A stretch of DNA of 64,000 nt from Massilia sp. H-1 (GCA_024703915.1 CP087969.1:4712001-4776000), one strand, 5' to 3'. Numbered from the stretch's first letter, positions 52,221-63,784 are shown. Notes: generated by a model from the letters alone, not told the origin. Translations and numbers: made by a program.

Positions 52221-52416
52221 ATGGCTGTCAAATTTGTCATATTGATGTTGCTATGGTAACGTCTTATCGCCCAAAGTTACGTGTTGCATTCAGGTCATTA
52301 CACAATGTTACAAACTTTACCCAATTCGTCTTATGCCCAAAACTGTTTGGTCATACACTGGGTTCAGTGGAATCTAGCTTATCTGTTTTACAAGGCATCG
52401 TGGAAGAGGAAACACC
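52221..52416. promoter_or_regulatory. AT-rich divergent region upstream of ompR
   Basis: Unusually AT-rich for this chromosome. It contains repeated GTTAC-type words (AAAGTTACG, AATGTTACAAAC) with TTTACC, spaced about one to three helical turns, as would suit direct-repeat binding by an OmpR-like protein. The words ACAATGTTAC also occur at 56477-56486. No sharp promoter consensus; autoregulation by OmpR is a guess. Confidence 0.35.
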
Positions 52417-52805
52417 ATGAATATCGCGCACACCAAAATCGCAGCAGCAGGTGCAAAGTTTAGCGGGTATTCGCTCGTCCGTCGCATTGCCGCCAGCTGC
52501 CTGATCGGCCTGGCGGCCATGGCGGCGGCAACTGCCGGACCCGGCGATCGGGACCGTGACGCACAGACCCGCCGCGCCCAGGAGGCTGCCCAGGCACGCC
52601 AGAACGACGACCGCCGTTTCGACTCGCGCGACTTCGACGCGCGGGCCCAGGAACAGCGCCGCGAAATGCAGCAGGAACAGCAAAACAAGGATGCGGAAGC
52701 GTTTCGCCGCAGCGGGCGCCTCACGCCCGACGAACGGCGCGACCTGCGGCGCCAGATCAACGAGGCTTAAGCAACGATATTTATCCGAACGGCCGTCGCC
52801 GCTAA
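52417..52805 (+). CDS. Exported Arg/Gln-rich helical protein, unrecognised
   Basis: Signal-type N-terminus (I-A-A-S-C-L-I-G-L-A-A-M-A-A-A-T-A) followed by a charged helical region rich in Arg, Asp and Gln (E-Q-R-R-E-M-Q-Q-E-Q-Q-N) and L-T-P-D-E-R-R-D-L-R-R-Q-I. The TAA visible at 52768 lies in GCTTAAGC; restoring GCCGGC gives I-N-E-A-G-N-D-I-Y-P and a stop at 52803-52805, 129 residues. The pattern 'L-T-P-D-E-R-R-x-L-R-R' recurs in small periplasmic Oxalobacteraceae proteins, but I cannot assign a function. Confidence 0.65.
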
Positions 52806-52828
52806 ACACGGCGGCATTCAACGAACCA

Positions 52829-52854
52829 GGGCGCCTTGTGCGCCCGGTTTGCTT
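52829..52854 (+). terminator. Possible terminator
   Basis: Six-base perfect stem GGGCGC/GCGCCC with a five-base loop, followed by GGTTTGCTTT; the T tract is weak. It lies 24 bases after the restored stop of the exported protein. Confidence 0.4.
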
Positions 52855-53012
52855 TAAAAGTGTCGGTACAGTGCCGCACTGCCGGTTTTCATTGCCCTAA
52901 TTGTTAATTATTCTGCCGTGCGACTTTATCTGGCACCCGCATCATGTTACGCTAGATAAACCTTCCAAAACGCAAACACAGTTGGCGTTTACTTAAGTCT
53001 TCTTTCCAGCGC

Positions 53013-54919
53013 ATGGAGCACCCCTTGTCCATTGATTCGTCCGCCGTCAGTCCACCGCACTCGCCATCGGCGGGCGATACTGTCGCCGGGGGGATGGACC
53101 ACTGCATCGTCAAGCGGCGCGACGGCATCTATGCCGATCCGTCCGTGCTGGGCACGACGTTTGCCGCGGCGATCGACGGCATCTTTACAAACAATAATTA
53201 TTTTGCCGGACTCGACTACGCGGTGATCCTCAAGATCATCTACGGCGTCGGGCCCGACCTGCCGCCATCGGCGCCCGGGCGAAGTGCTGGTGCGCTTCGC
53301 GTCCGACATCCGCCCCTTCGATGGCCAGCGGCGCACGTTGTACAAGTCGGTCAAGGTGGTCGACGGCCAGGCCGAATACTATTTCGAACCGGTGGTGCTG
53401 ACCGATCCCGACGACCCGGACGGCCCCGGCATCACGGCTCACCTGACGCTCGACGAATTCATTGCCGACGTCTGGAACAAGGGCGTCCGCTTCGGCATCG
53501 ATACCGAGAGCGTGCAGCGCGCCATCCAGTTCGGCAAGACCGAGCGCGTGATCGTGGCCAGTAGGCTGGCCCCGCTGCCCGGGGTCGACGCCCATATCAT
53601 CGAAGTCTCGTCCGACCTGCACCGCAGCGACGCGCCGCGCCAGCTGGCCAACGGCAAGCTCGATCTGATGGCCTTCCAGAACCGTTTTCCGCAGATTAAG
53701 GCGGGCGAGCGCCTCCTCAAGAAGATACCGCGCAAGGATGGCGAGACCGGTTTCAGAATTGTCGGGCGCGCCCGTGCCGCCGCCTATCCCCAAGGACATT
53801 GACCTGAGCGTCATGGCGGGCCACGGCACGGCGCTCGAACTGACCGGCGAGGGCGAGTTCCTGGTGTCGGCACAGGCGGGGTTTCTGAATGTGGACAGCC
53901 GGACCAGCCAGCTGTCGGTGGACGACAAGATCGTCAGTCGCGACGGGGTGAGTGCCAAGACCACGGGCAATTTGCAGCTGACCGGCGACTACGAGGAATT
54001 TGGCGAGGTCCAGGAAAAGCGCGTCATCGAAGGCGAGAGCATCACCATCCATGCCGACGTGTTCGGCAACATCGTCTCGCGCGGCGGCACCATCGTGCTC
54101 AACCATAATCTGGTGGGCGGTTCGGCCCACAATGCGCGCGGCGACATCCGGGTCCAGGGCGTCGCGTCGGGATCGGTCCTGCAGTCCAGTAACGGCGAGG
54201 TGCACATTCACCGCGCCGAAAGCTGCATCATTTCCGGTACCCGGGTCGTGATCGAACAGGCGGCCAACTGCGAAATCATGGCCGACGAAGTGATCATCGG
54301 CCAGGCCGAGGGCTGCGCGGTGGCCGCGCGCAAGGTGTCGATCGAAACGGCCGGGCCGCGCAAGACGGCCGAGATGCAGATCTTCGCCTTTACGCCCGAC
54401 CACGCGCGCATCGACGAAGCCATCATCACCATGCTCGGCAAGGTCACCGAGTTCGGCGCCCGGGTGGTCGCCCGCAAGGCCGAACTCGAAGCGCTGACCA
54501 ATCAGCCCGAGGTGCGCAAGTACGTCATGCTGGCCTCCAAGATCCGCAAGAAGGAATTGACGCTGACCGCGGAGCAGTTACCGCAGTTTCAGAAAATGGC
54601 GGCTGCCGTCGGTCCCGCCCTCAAGGCGATCGCCAAGGTGTCGCTCGACGTCAAGGCGGCCGAAACCGAACAGCAGGCGGCGACCGACCTGGTCGGCCAG
54701 CTGCAGCAGCAGCGCAGCGATTGCGCCGGATCGAGCGAAGTGCACGTCGCCACGGTGACGGGCGACACGACCGTGCGCATGCTCAAGTTTAATCTTGACG
54801 GCGTCTCGCTGTTCGACCTTCCGGCCAAGGAAATCAAGCCGCACCTGCGCTCGAACAGCAATGGCGCCGATCTGATCCTGATGGCCGACAGCGGAAACAT
54901 CGCGTGGCGTAGCCAATAG
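53013..54919 (+). CDS. FapA/DUF342 family protein
   Basis: About 635 residues. The N-terminal part has the FapA_N look (Y-F-A-G-L-D-Y-A-V-I-L). The centre is a run of short beta-helix repeats (G-D-Y-E-E-F-G-E-V, A-D-V-F-G-N-I-V-S-R-G-G-T-I, V-I-I-G-Q-A-E-G-C), and the C-terminus has a coiled-coil segment followed by a beta tail. FapA proteins have been linked to flagellar assembly and cell polarity, but no flagellar genes are near. Frame slips lie near 53280 and 53757. It is convergent with arfB. Confidence 0.85.
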
Positions 54920-54926
54920 CGGCTTC

Positions 54927-55325
54927 CTATTCGCTGACCTTGCCGCGCAAGGCTTTCACCTGGCCGCTCCTGGTCTTGGAATCGAGCCGCTTGCGCTGCG
55001 AACTGCGGGTCGGCCTGGTGGCGCGGCGGATGGCGGGCAGCACGGCCACGCTGTCGACGATCTCCTGCAGGCGCCGCAAGGCATCTTCCTTGTTCTGTTC
55101 CAGGCTGCGCGACTGCTGCGCCTTGAGCACGATCACGCCGGCGCGGTTGATGCGCTGGTCCGACAGCGCGAGCAGGCGCTCGCGGATCGCTTCGGGGAGC
55201 GAGGATGCGGCGATATCGAAGCGCAGGTGTACCGCGCACGATACCTTGTTGACGTTCTGGCCGCCGGGACCCTGGGCACGGATCGCTGTGAACTCGACTT
55301 CGTCCGGGTCGACCTGCGCGCTCAC
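54927..55325 (-). CDS. arfB: Alternative ribosome-rescue peptidyl-tRNA hydrolase
   Basis: Intact, 132 residues. The GGQ motif is in A-Q-G-P-G-G-Q-N-V-N-K-V, followed by the release-factor fold and a basic C-terminal tail (K-R-L-D-S-K-T-R-S-G-Q-V-K), as in ArfB/YaeJ, which frees stalled ribosomes. The start is a GTG at 55325 overlapping the stop of the upstream HDOD gene (GTGA). Family and role are secure from the motif, length and tail. Confidence 0.93.
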   Translation of the reverse strand: MSAQVDPDEVEFTAIRAQGPGGQNVNKVSCAVHLRFDIAASSLPEAIRERLLALSDQRINRAGVIVLKAQQSRSLEQNKEDALRRLQEIVDSVAVLPAIRRATRPTRSSQRKRLDSKTRSGQVKALRGKVSE

Positions 55326-56459
55326 GATGCCATTGCGGTCGCGCCGTCGGGAAGCGGGTTGTCGTCGGCGATCTTGTTGAGTGCGTGGTAGCAGTCCATG
55401 GCGCTCGCCGTCAGCCCCTTGAAGAGCGACGTTTCGGCCGGATCGGTCAGCCCGTCTTCGGCCAGGATGCGCACCTTGCTCATGTAATCGGACTGCGCCA
55501 GCAGGCGGCCCATGGCCGACACTTGCACGCCCTTGCGGGCGCCGGTTTGCTCGCTGATGGCGGTGACGACGCTCTCCGGGAAGCTCCATTCGCGCCCGAT
55601 GCTGCAGCTGAGGGCGCGCGTCGCGCAGCAGGCTGGCGCAGAACATCTCGGAGCCGAGCTGTTTTCCATCCTTGTCCGCCTGGTCCATGATGCGCAGCGT
55701 GACGATCAGGCCCACGTACTGCACCAGGCCTAGGCCAGGAAGGCTTCGAACGGATCGACGCCCATTTCTTCGGCCTGCATGCGGTTGGCCAGCGCGCAGC
55801 GCTCGGACTGGTCCCAGATGCGCGGCGCGAGCGCACGCGTATAGTGGCCGGAATTGAGATCGATGATCGGGCGGAAGGCGACGCTGGTGATCAGGTGGCG
55901 CAAGCCTTCGCTCCCGAGCAGCATGATCGCGTGTTCGACGCTGGTGATGGGCGAACCGGTCGAGATGCGCGCGTTGTTCGCCATGCGCAGCACCGAGGCG
56001 ACCAGCACCACGTCGCTCGAGATCGTGCGCGACAGCTGGACCGACGAGAAGTTATCGCTGCGCAGGCTTTGCAGCAGTTGCGGGATCAGTCCCGGCATGC
56101 GCCGCACGAGGGCCGCGCCGGACTGCTGGCCTACGCCAGGATGGAAGCGATGGCGGCCAGTACCTGGTTTTCGGGTTCGGTGGTCTCCAGCTCGAACGTG
56201 CCGTCGCTGGCGAACAGCCAGTTGTAGTAAGCGGTGTTGATGCCGTCGCGCTGATCGAAGGACAGGCCGCCCTGGGGCGATGCGGGCGCTGGCCTCGGTG
56301 CTTAGAAGCTTGGCGGCGGCCGGCTGGGCAGGGCTGCGCAGCAGCAGGGGGCGGTGCGGGCGGCGGCGATGCGGGCTTGCTCGCTTCGGGCGTGCTGCGC
56401 GGTTCTGGGGTGGGCGCCGGAGCCGGAGCCGAAAAGAGATTCTGCAGCCATTGAAACAT
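55322..56459 (-). CDS. HDOD-domain protein with Pro-rich N-terminus
   Basis: About 375 residues. The N-terminus M-F-Q-W-L-Q-N-L-F-S is followed by a Pro/Ala-rich linker, then an HDOD domain: V-L-R-M-A-N-N-A-R, P-I-T-S-V-E-H-A-I-M-L-L-G, W-D-Q-S-E-R-C-A-L-A and G-L-V-Q-Y-V-G. It ends with a coupled overlap to arfB. Breaks: near 56300 in the linker, 56120, GCCTAGGC at 55731 (F-L-A-G-L after repair) and near 55615. It is the second HDOD protein in the window; the regulatory target is unknown. Confidence 0.85.
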
Positions 56460-56473
56460 GTGCGTTCCTCAGT

Positions 56474-56514
56474 TTTACAATGTTACCTGCTTAGCATCGG
56501 TAAACCATTGTAAA
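56474..56514. promoter_or_regulatory. Inverted repeat in the HDOD/CheW divergent region
   Basis: Nine-base perfect arms TTTACAATG (56474-56482) and CATTGTAAA (56506-56514), with a second paired step TTACC/GGTAA inside. The central GCTTAGC is probably a corrupted GCCGGC. It sits 15 bases from the HDOD start and about 115 from cheW, a good operator candidate for both. Confidence 0.45.
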
Positions 56515-56627
56515 GCGTTCCCTTTGCTTTGCAAACCATTCTGTTCCTCTGGAAATATTGACTCCACTCAACGAGTTAACCGGGCTGGCGGACTACGATA
56601 AGTCTTCAACGTTTGCAGAGGACCGTC

Positions 56628-57112
56628 ATGGACAGGACCGAACCGCACGCCGCCCTGCGGGGCAAAATGGATTTTCTGAGTTTTCAGCTTGGGGGTAACG
56701 ATTACGGGGTCGAGTTTCGCAAGGTGAAGGAGTTAAGGACGCTCAAGTCGCTCGAGCGCTTTGCCTCGGATGGCACCATCATCAGCGGCGTGGCGGTCTC
56801 GCGCGGCGTGATCATGCCGATCGTGGACATGCGCGTCGCGTTCGACAAGCGCGTGCCGCTGCTTAGCCCCTGATGACCGATGTGATCATTCTGCAGCTGG
56901 CCAGCTGCGTGGTGGGCATGGTGGTCGACGGTGTGACCGATGTGGTGGGGCTGTACCCGGAACAGATTTCGCCGATACCGGGCGCCGACGGGGAGGGCGA
57001 GTGCGACTATCTGCTGGGACTAGGGGAGGCTGGCGGCAAGCGGCTGATCCTGGTCGATATCGACAAGCTGATGTCGATCCGGCGCGAACGAAGCGAGCAG
57101 CGCGTGGCCTGA
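56628..57112 (+). CDS. cheW: CheW-like chemotaxis coupling protein
   Basis: CheW fold of about 160 residues: F-L-S-F-Q-L-G-G-N-D-Y-G-V-E-F, I-S-G-V-A-V-S-R-G-V-I-M-P-I-V-D-M-R, and V-V-G-M-V-V-D-G-V-T-D-V-V. It links chemoreceptors to CheA. The start at 56628 follows AGAGGA. A CTTAGCCCC string at 56862 corrupts L-P-A-L and breaks the frame. No cheA, receptor or flagellar gene is nearby, so this is an orphan coupling protein. Confidence 0.88.
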
Positions 57113-57174
57113 ACACAGGGGCGCTGCGCCGGTCAGCTTAAGACAGCGCCTCGCGTCGCACATTGCACTTGTCG

Positions 57175-57203
57175 TTGACACAATAATATCTATTTGTTAC
57201 AAT
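57175..57203 (+). promoter_or_regulatory. Sigma-70 promoter, near consensus
   Basis: TTGACA (57175-57180), a 17-base AT-rich spacer, and TACAAT (57198-57203). The predicted start is near 57210, leaving a leader of about 130 bases before the ATG at 57341. It is the clearest sigma-70 promoter in the window. Confidence 0.75.
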
Positions 57204-57340
57204 TATAGTACCTGGAGAATGCAACTGGGATGTTTCAAATGCCTGGTTCGGAGCATCTCCTCCCTCGTCGTTTCAAACAACTCCCCTCCCGCCAGTGCCC
57301 CCCGTCGGCGCGCCTCCGCGTCTCAATTTCAGGGAACAAC

Positions 57341-57815
57341 ATGACCTTCTTTCGCTTGCACTGTCTGCATCTGATCGTGCTCGCCTGTGCAGCACTTGCC
57401 GCCTGGGTCTTTCCGGCGCTGCCAGACCAATTGCTCTGGGACTTGATGCCATCCGACCGTGCGGCGATGACGGTCGGGCTGCCGGGGTCGCCCAGGTATC
57501 GCCTCGCCATGTTCATCTGCGGGACCGTGGCGATTGTTTTTTTCATTCCTCTGCTTGGCAAGCTTGGCCTGCGCGGCGCCGCTGACGCAGCCTGAACGGC
57601 TCAAAACGCTCGGCTTCTTCTACTTCACCGGATACGGCTTGCTGTTTGGCGCCTTGTGGGCGATGTGTTTCCTGTTCATTTTTAATGCGCCCGGATGGGT
57701 GAAGTATGACGCGGTGTATGCGTTTCTGGCCCATCTAAGCACCTTCGCCTTCATCAATTTCTTGGTGCACCTCCTTTTCCTGAAGCTCAAATGCGCCTTC
57801 AAGCGGCCTGATTAA
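57341..57815 (+). CDS. Four-helix membrane protein, unrecognised
   Basis: ATG at 57341 behind AGGGAA. Hydrophobic segments: H-L-I-V-L-A-C-A-A-L-A-A-W-V-F, A-M-F-I-C-G-T-V-A-I-V-F-F, G-Y-G-L-L-F-G-A-L-W-A-M-C-F-L-F-I, and F-A-F-I-N-F-L-V-H-L-L-F-L. About 157 residues. A single slip near 57570 joins the two halves. The strong promoter upstream suggests steady expression. I do not recognise the family. Confidence 0.6.
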
Positions 57816-57973
57816 CTGGCACTGATTATCTGCAACAAGGACCCGATGTCGATGTTCGCGCAGACGGCGTGAAACGGTACCCCAGGTGCCGTTTGCATGT
57901 ACTTGCCAGCGAGTTCAACATGCGGATGCAGCTTGCAGGCAATAATCGGCGCCTCGATTATAAGGAGATGTCG

Positions 57974-58356
57974 ATGCGACGCATTATTGCCCTGGCCATT
58001 TTCATGCTGCACATGCCGATTGCCGCCCAGGCTTAAGCGAACCGCCGCTGTTTCAACTTGCCGTGGCGGACGTTCCCGTCGAAAACGGCAAGGTGCTCAA
58101 TATGGCGTTTCAGGAAGTCTCGCGGACCGAGACCTCGTCCAGCGTGCAGATAACGCGGCGCTCCGGTGGCTCGGTGTCGTCGTCCATGTTTATCCTGCGC
58201 GGTATGTGCGGCGTGGCGCGTGCACGCGGCAAGCAGTTCTTCGTGACGGAGCGAGTGGCCGGTGAAAGCGATCGCCTCACCGTGAATTTTCCTGCCAGCG
58301 CGCCCGAATCCGGCAAAGTGTTCACGCTGGCGCAATGCGAGATGATGGGATATTGA
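57974..58356 (+). CDS. Small exported protein, unrecognised
   Basis: The start at 57974 is six bases after AAGGAG; the in-frame ATG at 57968 directly abuts that site and is less likely. Signal peptide R-R-I-I-A-L-A-I-F-M-L-H-M-P-I-A-A-Q-A, then about 105 residues including S-S-S-V-Q-I-T-R-R-S-G-G and two cysteines (M-C-G-V-A; A-Q-C-E). GCTTAAGC at 58031, right after the signal peptide, is repaired by GCCGGC. The function is unknown. Confidence 0.65.
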
Positions 58357-58386
58357 GTAGCTAGTCGCTTCGCGTTCTATCGCAAC

Positions 58387-59064
58387 TCAATTTTCACTGG
58401 CCGCTTTTGCGCATTTCTGCGCGGCCTTGGCGCGGAAGTCCGGTTGCAGGCGCGCGGCCGCATTCGCCGCAGTGATGAAGATCGCAGGCATTCATGTAGG
58501 CTTCGCGCAATGCCGAGGCAAGCTGGCTGGTACAGGTGCCCTGTTCTTCAGTGAAGCTGCGGTAGGCGTTGAGCGCGTCCGCGGCGGCGTCTGCATCGAG
58601 CGGCGGGCCGTATCGCGGATCGTTTGCCAGTGTCGACTGCACCGTTTTCAGGCATTGCTTGTCTTTTGCGTCGCCAGCGGCGCTGTCCTTGGACGGCTGG
58701 TCGGGTTTCGGGCTGACTTTTTGCGGTCGGCGGCGCATTCGGCGTCGTCGGTGGCGCAGACCCGAATCGAGAGCAGCGTGCCGATTTGTGCCCGGGTGCG
58801 GGAGTCGGTCGCGGTGCTGAAAACGGCGCGTACTTCCTGGCCTTTTTGATCGACTTCAGGGAGCGCAAGGCAGGCAGCGCTTGCGATAAAGCCGATGTGG
58901 GCGGTGCCACTAGTCTGCGCGAGGATCAGATGCTCCGGGGAGACGGATTGGACGATGCCGACTTCGACTGTTTTCGTATCCGCGGACAGAGCGAATGAGC
59001 AGGTGAGGGCGAGCTGAATTGCGATGGCGAATTTGAGTATTGGATTCGAGTTCATTTTCCTCAT
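58387..59064 (-). CDS. Exported protein, unrecognised
   Basis: Signal peptide M-R-K-M-N-S-N-P-I-L-K-F-A-I-A-I-Q-L-A-L-T, cleavage after A-L-S-A. The mature part has S-P-E-H-L-I-L-A-Q-T-S, several cysteines and a C-terminal helical region (L-A-S-A-L-R-E-A-Y-M-N). About 220 residues after repair near 58735 and 58480; the second repair favours an Ala-rich C-terminus ending at 58387. AGGAG lies seven bases before the ATG at 59064. The function is unknown. Confidence 0.6.
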
Positions 59065-59107
59065 TTCTGACTCCTGGGTCGTTGCTCCGTTCTGGAGCTG
59101 CTCAAAT

Positions 59108-59187
59108 GCGCTATGGGTCCCCGCCTTCGCGAGGACGATGTGGGAAAGCTAACACATCGTCCTCGCGCAGGCGGGGACCCATAGCGC
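59108..59187. repeat. REP-like palindromic repeat, copy 2
   Basis: 35-base arms (59108-59142, 59153-59187) around a 10-base loop, one mismatch at the same place as copy 1. It lies between the ABC-F gene's stop and the start side of the exported protein gene, so it could terminate the ABC-F transcript. Confidence 0.85.
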
Positions 59188-59209
59188 GTACGCGTTGTAG
59201 TGGGCTAGT

Positions 59210-61217
59210 TTATGCCGCCAGCGCTTCCAGCTGTTCCTGCAACTCCAGCCACTGACCTTCCAGCTCCGCCAGATCCTTCTTGTAGAACGACTGATCGGCC
59301 AGCAGCTGTTTCAGCTTGGCTTTGTTGGCCGCGTCATAAATCGACGATTCGCCCAGCTTGCCGTCCACATCGGCTTTCTGCTCATTGCGCTTGGCGATCT
59401 GCTCTTCCAGACGCTTGAGTTTATTTTCGATCGGCTTCTTGAGAGCGGCAAGCTTCTGGCGCGTTTCCGCATCCTGGCGTTTCTGTTCTTTTTGTCGACC
59501 ACTGGCGCGGCGGTCGGCGGTGCCACTGCCGACACGGCCGGGTACGTCGTCTTGTTCTCTTTACCGGCAGCCAAGCAGCACCGTCGTGCCCTTGCCCAGC
59601 TTGGTCTGGAACAGCCAGTCCTTGTAGTCGTCCAGATCGCCGTCGAACGGCTGCAGCTTGCCGTCGGCGACGATGATGAACTGGTCGGTGGTGGCGCGCA
59701 GCAGGTGGCGATCGTGGGATACGACGACCAGCGTGCCTTCGAACTGCGCCAGCGCCATGGTCAGCGCTTCACGCGTTTCCAGATCCAGGTGATTGGTCGG
59801 TTCATCGAGCAGCAGCAGGTTAGGGCGCTGCCAGACGATCAGGGCCAGCGCCAGGCGCGCCTTTTCGCCGCCGGAGAATGGACGGATCGGGCTCGTGACC
59901 ATGGTGCCTGGGAAGTTGAAGCCGCCCAGGAAGTTGCGCAGTTCCTGCTCGCGCACGGTCGGCGCGATCTTTGCCAGGTGCCACAGCGGCGATTCGTCGT
60001 GGCGCAGCATCTCGACCTGGTGCTGGGCGAAGTAACCGATCGACAGGCCTTTGCCCAGCGTCGCGTCACCGGTCAGCAGGGGCGATTTCGCCCACGATGG
60101 TTTTGATCAGCGTCGATTTGCTTAGGCGCCGTTCACACCCAGCAGGCCGATACGCTGGCCGATCTGGAGCGAGAACTTGATGCCGGAAACGATGGTCTTG
60201 TCGCCGACACGGTCGCCATGCTCATCGAGAATGTGATAACCGGCGTTGACGTCTTCCATGACCAGCAGCGGATTCGGTGCCGACAGCGGCTCGCGGAATT
60301 CGAACGAGAATTCGGCGGCGGCGCGCAACGGCGCCAGTTCTTCCATCTTGGCCAGCGCCTTCATGCGGCTTTGCGCCTGGCGGGCTTTGGAAGCCTGCGC
60401 CTTGAAGCGGTTGACGAACGATTCCAGGTGGGCGCGCTGGCGCATCTGCTTTTCGAGGCGCTGCATGGGCCAGGGGATCATCTGCGCTGCGCGCTGACGT
60501 TCGAAGCCCGAGTAGTTACCCGAATAGCGTTTGAGTTTGCGCTCGTCGATGTGAACGACGACGTTGACGATTTCATCGAGGAAGTCGCGATCGTGGGAAA
60601 TGATGATCAGCGTGCCGGGGTATTTCTTGAGCCAGTCTTCCAGCCAGATGATCGCGTCCAGATCCAGGTGATTGGTTGGTTCATCGAGCAGCAGCAGTTC
60701 GGAAGGGCACATCAGCGCTTGCGCCAGATTCAGGCGCATACGCCAGCCGCCGGAGAAGCTGGCCACGGGCTGCTTCATCTGGTCGAGCGTGAAGCCCAGG
60801 CCCAGCAGCAGCTGTTCGCCGCGCGACTGGACGGTGTAGGCGTCGGCGTCGGCCAGGGCCGAGTAGATTTCGCCGATGGCGATGCCGTTGTCGGTCGATT
60901 CCGGTTCCGATTCCAGGCGGGCCAGCTCGGACTCGAGTTTGCGCAGGGTGACGTCGCCGTCGATGGCGTAGTCGAGCGCGGCGCGGTCGAGAGGAGGGGT
61001 TTCCTGGGCCACGTAAGCCATGCGCCATTTGGCAGGGAAGTCGATTTCGCCCTGGTCCGGATGCAGCTCGTTGCGCAGCATGGCGAACAGGCTCGATTTG
61101 CTTGGCGCCATTGGCACCGATCAGGCCGATCTTGTCGCCCGGGTTCAGGGTGAGGTCGACGGACTCAAGCAATGGCTTGGTGCCGCGCATGAGGCTTACG
61201 TTGATAAAACGGATCAT
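59210..61217 (-). CDS. ABC-F ATPase (YheS/Uup-like)
   Basis: Two ABC domains in one chain, no membrane part, about 650 residues. Domain 1: signature S-F-S-G-G-W-R-M-R-L and L-L-L-L-D-E-P-T-N-H-L-D; the inter-domain linker is charged and helical; domain 2: P-F-S-G-G-E-K-A-R and a second L-L-L-L-D-E-P-T-N-H-L-D; the C-terminus is a coiled coil ending L-E-G-Q-W-L-E-L-Q-E-Q-L-E. ABC-F proteins act on the ribosome. Both Walker A motifs are corrupted here (GCTTGGC near 61100, GCTTAGG near 60119) and both become G-A/V-x-G-A-G-K-S when GCCGGC is restored. Other slips near 60080, 59575 and 59490. Confidence 0.92.
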
Positions 61218-61282
61218 TGAGGACTTCTTTTTATGTGAATGCGAATTGGGTGGTGCGTGTGCCGCGCAATTTGCGCCGCCTT

Positions 61283-61371
61283 CACGTCGTCCTCGCGAAG
61301 GCGGGGACCCATAGCACGTTTGCTTGGACGCGAACACGCTATGGGCCCCCTGCCTGCGCGAGGGCGATGTG
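61283..61371. repeat. REP-like palindromic repeat, copy 3
   Basis: Arms of about 33 bases (61283-61315 with 61338-61371) pair with a few mismatches around a 22-base loop. The arm core matches copies at 11458 and 59108. Located between the ABC-F start and the prmB stop. Confidence 0.85.
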
Positions 61372-61377
61372 GTGGTA

Positions 61378-62270
61378 TTACATATTCTGCAGTTGTTCAG
61401 CGGTCAGCAGGAAAACCATATCATCGCCAGCGCTGGTGGTCAGCCAGGTCAAACCCAAATGTCCAAAAGCGGCTTCCGCGTAATCGCGCTCGTTGCCGAT
61501 TTCAACCATCAGGATGCCATTCGGCGTCAGTCGTTCAGCTGCACCGGCCACGATCTTGCGCACCAGGTCCATTCCATCGCTGCCACCGTCGAGCGCGATT
61601 TGCGGCTCTTTCAGATACTCCACCGGCAGCCTGCTCATCGAATCCGAATTCACATACGGTGGATTCGTGATAATCATGTCGTACTTCTTGAACGGCACGT
61701 TCTGGTACAGATCCGACTGAATCGGATTGACGCGGCCTTCCAGCGAATAGCCGCGAATATTGGTCTCGGCCACCGCCAGTGCATCGGCCGAAATATCGAC
61801 CGCATCGACCACCGAATTCAGGGAACGCGTCGGCCATCATGATCGCCAGGCAGCCGGAACCGGTGCACAGTTCCAGTACATTCTCGACCGCATACGGATC
61901 TTCGATCCACGGGCTGAACTGCTGCGGCACCAATTCGGCGATAAACGAACGCGGCACAATCACGCGCTCGTCGACATAAAACGCATAGGTACCCAGCCAC
62001 GCCTCATTGGTGATGTAAGCGGGGCCACACGCGCTCGGTCGCGCGGCGTTCGATCACCGCCAATACCTGCACCACTTCGTCGGGCAGCAAGCGCGCATCG
62101 AGGAAAGGATCGAGCTTATCGAGCGGCAGCTTGAGCGTATGCAGAATCAGATAAGCCGCTTCGTCCAGTGCCTCGGCACTGCCATGGCCGAAGAACAGCT
62201 TGGCAGTATTGAAGCGGGTAACAGCGTAGCGCAGCAGATCGCGCGGGGTAGTGAACAGGGTCGTGGTCAT
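61378..62270 (-). CDS. prmB: Ribosomal protein L3 N5-glutamine methyltransferase
   Basis: AdoMet motif [11 protein letters not shown] and the catalytic N-P-P-Y that positions the glutamine amide. The PrmB-specific N-terminal domain shows [17 protein letters not shown], which separates it from PrmC. About 297 residues. Slips lie near 61820 and 62025. It follows dapE on the same strand by 31 bases. Confidence 0.92.
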
Positions 62271-62301
62271 GGCAGGTCTCGGTTGGCTGCGGTATGGCTG
62301 A

Positions 62302-63433
<1,132 letters not shown>

Positions 63434-63437
<4 letters not shown>

Positions 63438-63784
63438 TGGAACAGGTCCTGGTACTGGGCAGCCGAGAAGCCGACGCTGAACTTGCCGTCACGGTCGAGA
63501 ACCGGGCGCTTGACGACGGATGGCGTTTCGAGGATCAGGTCCAGTGCGGACGCGTTGTCGGTCACGGCGGCTTTGCGCTCGTCCGACAGATTGCGCCAGG
63601 TGGTGCCTTTGCGGTTGACCAGGGTTTGCCAGTCGATCTGGGTGAGCCATTCGGCGGCGGTGGCGCGCTCAAGGCCTTGCTTTTTGAAATCGTGGAACGT
63701 GAAGTCGTGGTCTTGCTCAGCCAGCCAGGTGCGGGCTTTCTTGACGGTGTCGCAGTTCGGGATGCCGTAGAGGGAAATTTTCAT
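63434..63784 (-). CDS. ArsC/Spx-like (YffB) protein
   Basis: Intact, 116 residues. Thioredoxin-like start [17 protein letters not shown], with one Cys where arsenate reductase has its catalytic Cys, and K-R-P-V-L near residue 92, where arsenate reductases also show R-P. This YffB branch typically sits beside dapE, as here, and its real role is not settled; arsenate reduction is doubtful. It is the first gene of a dapE-prmB operon in this window. Confidence 0.9.
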
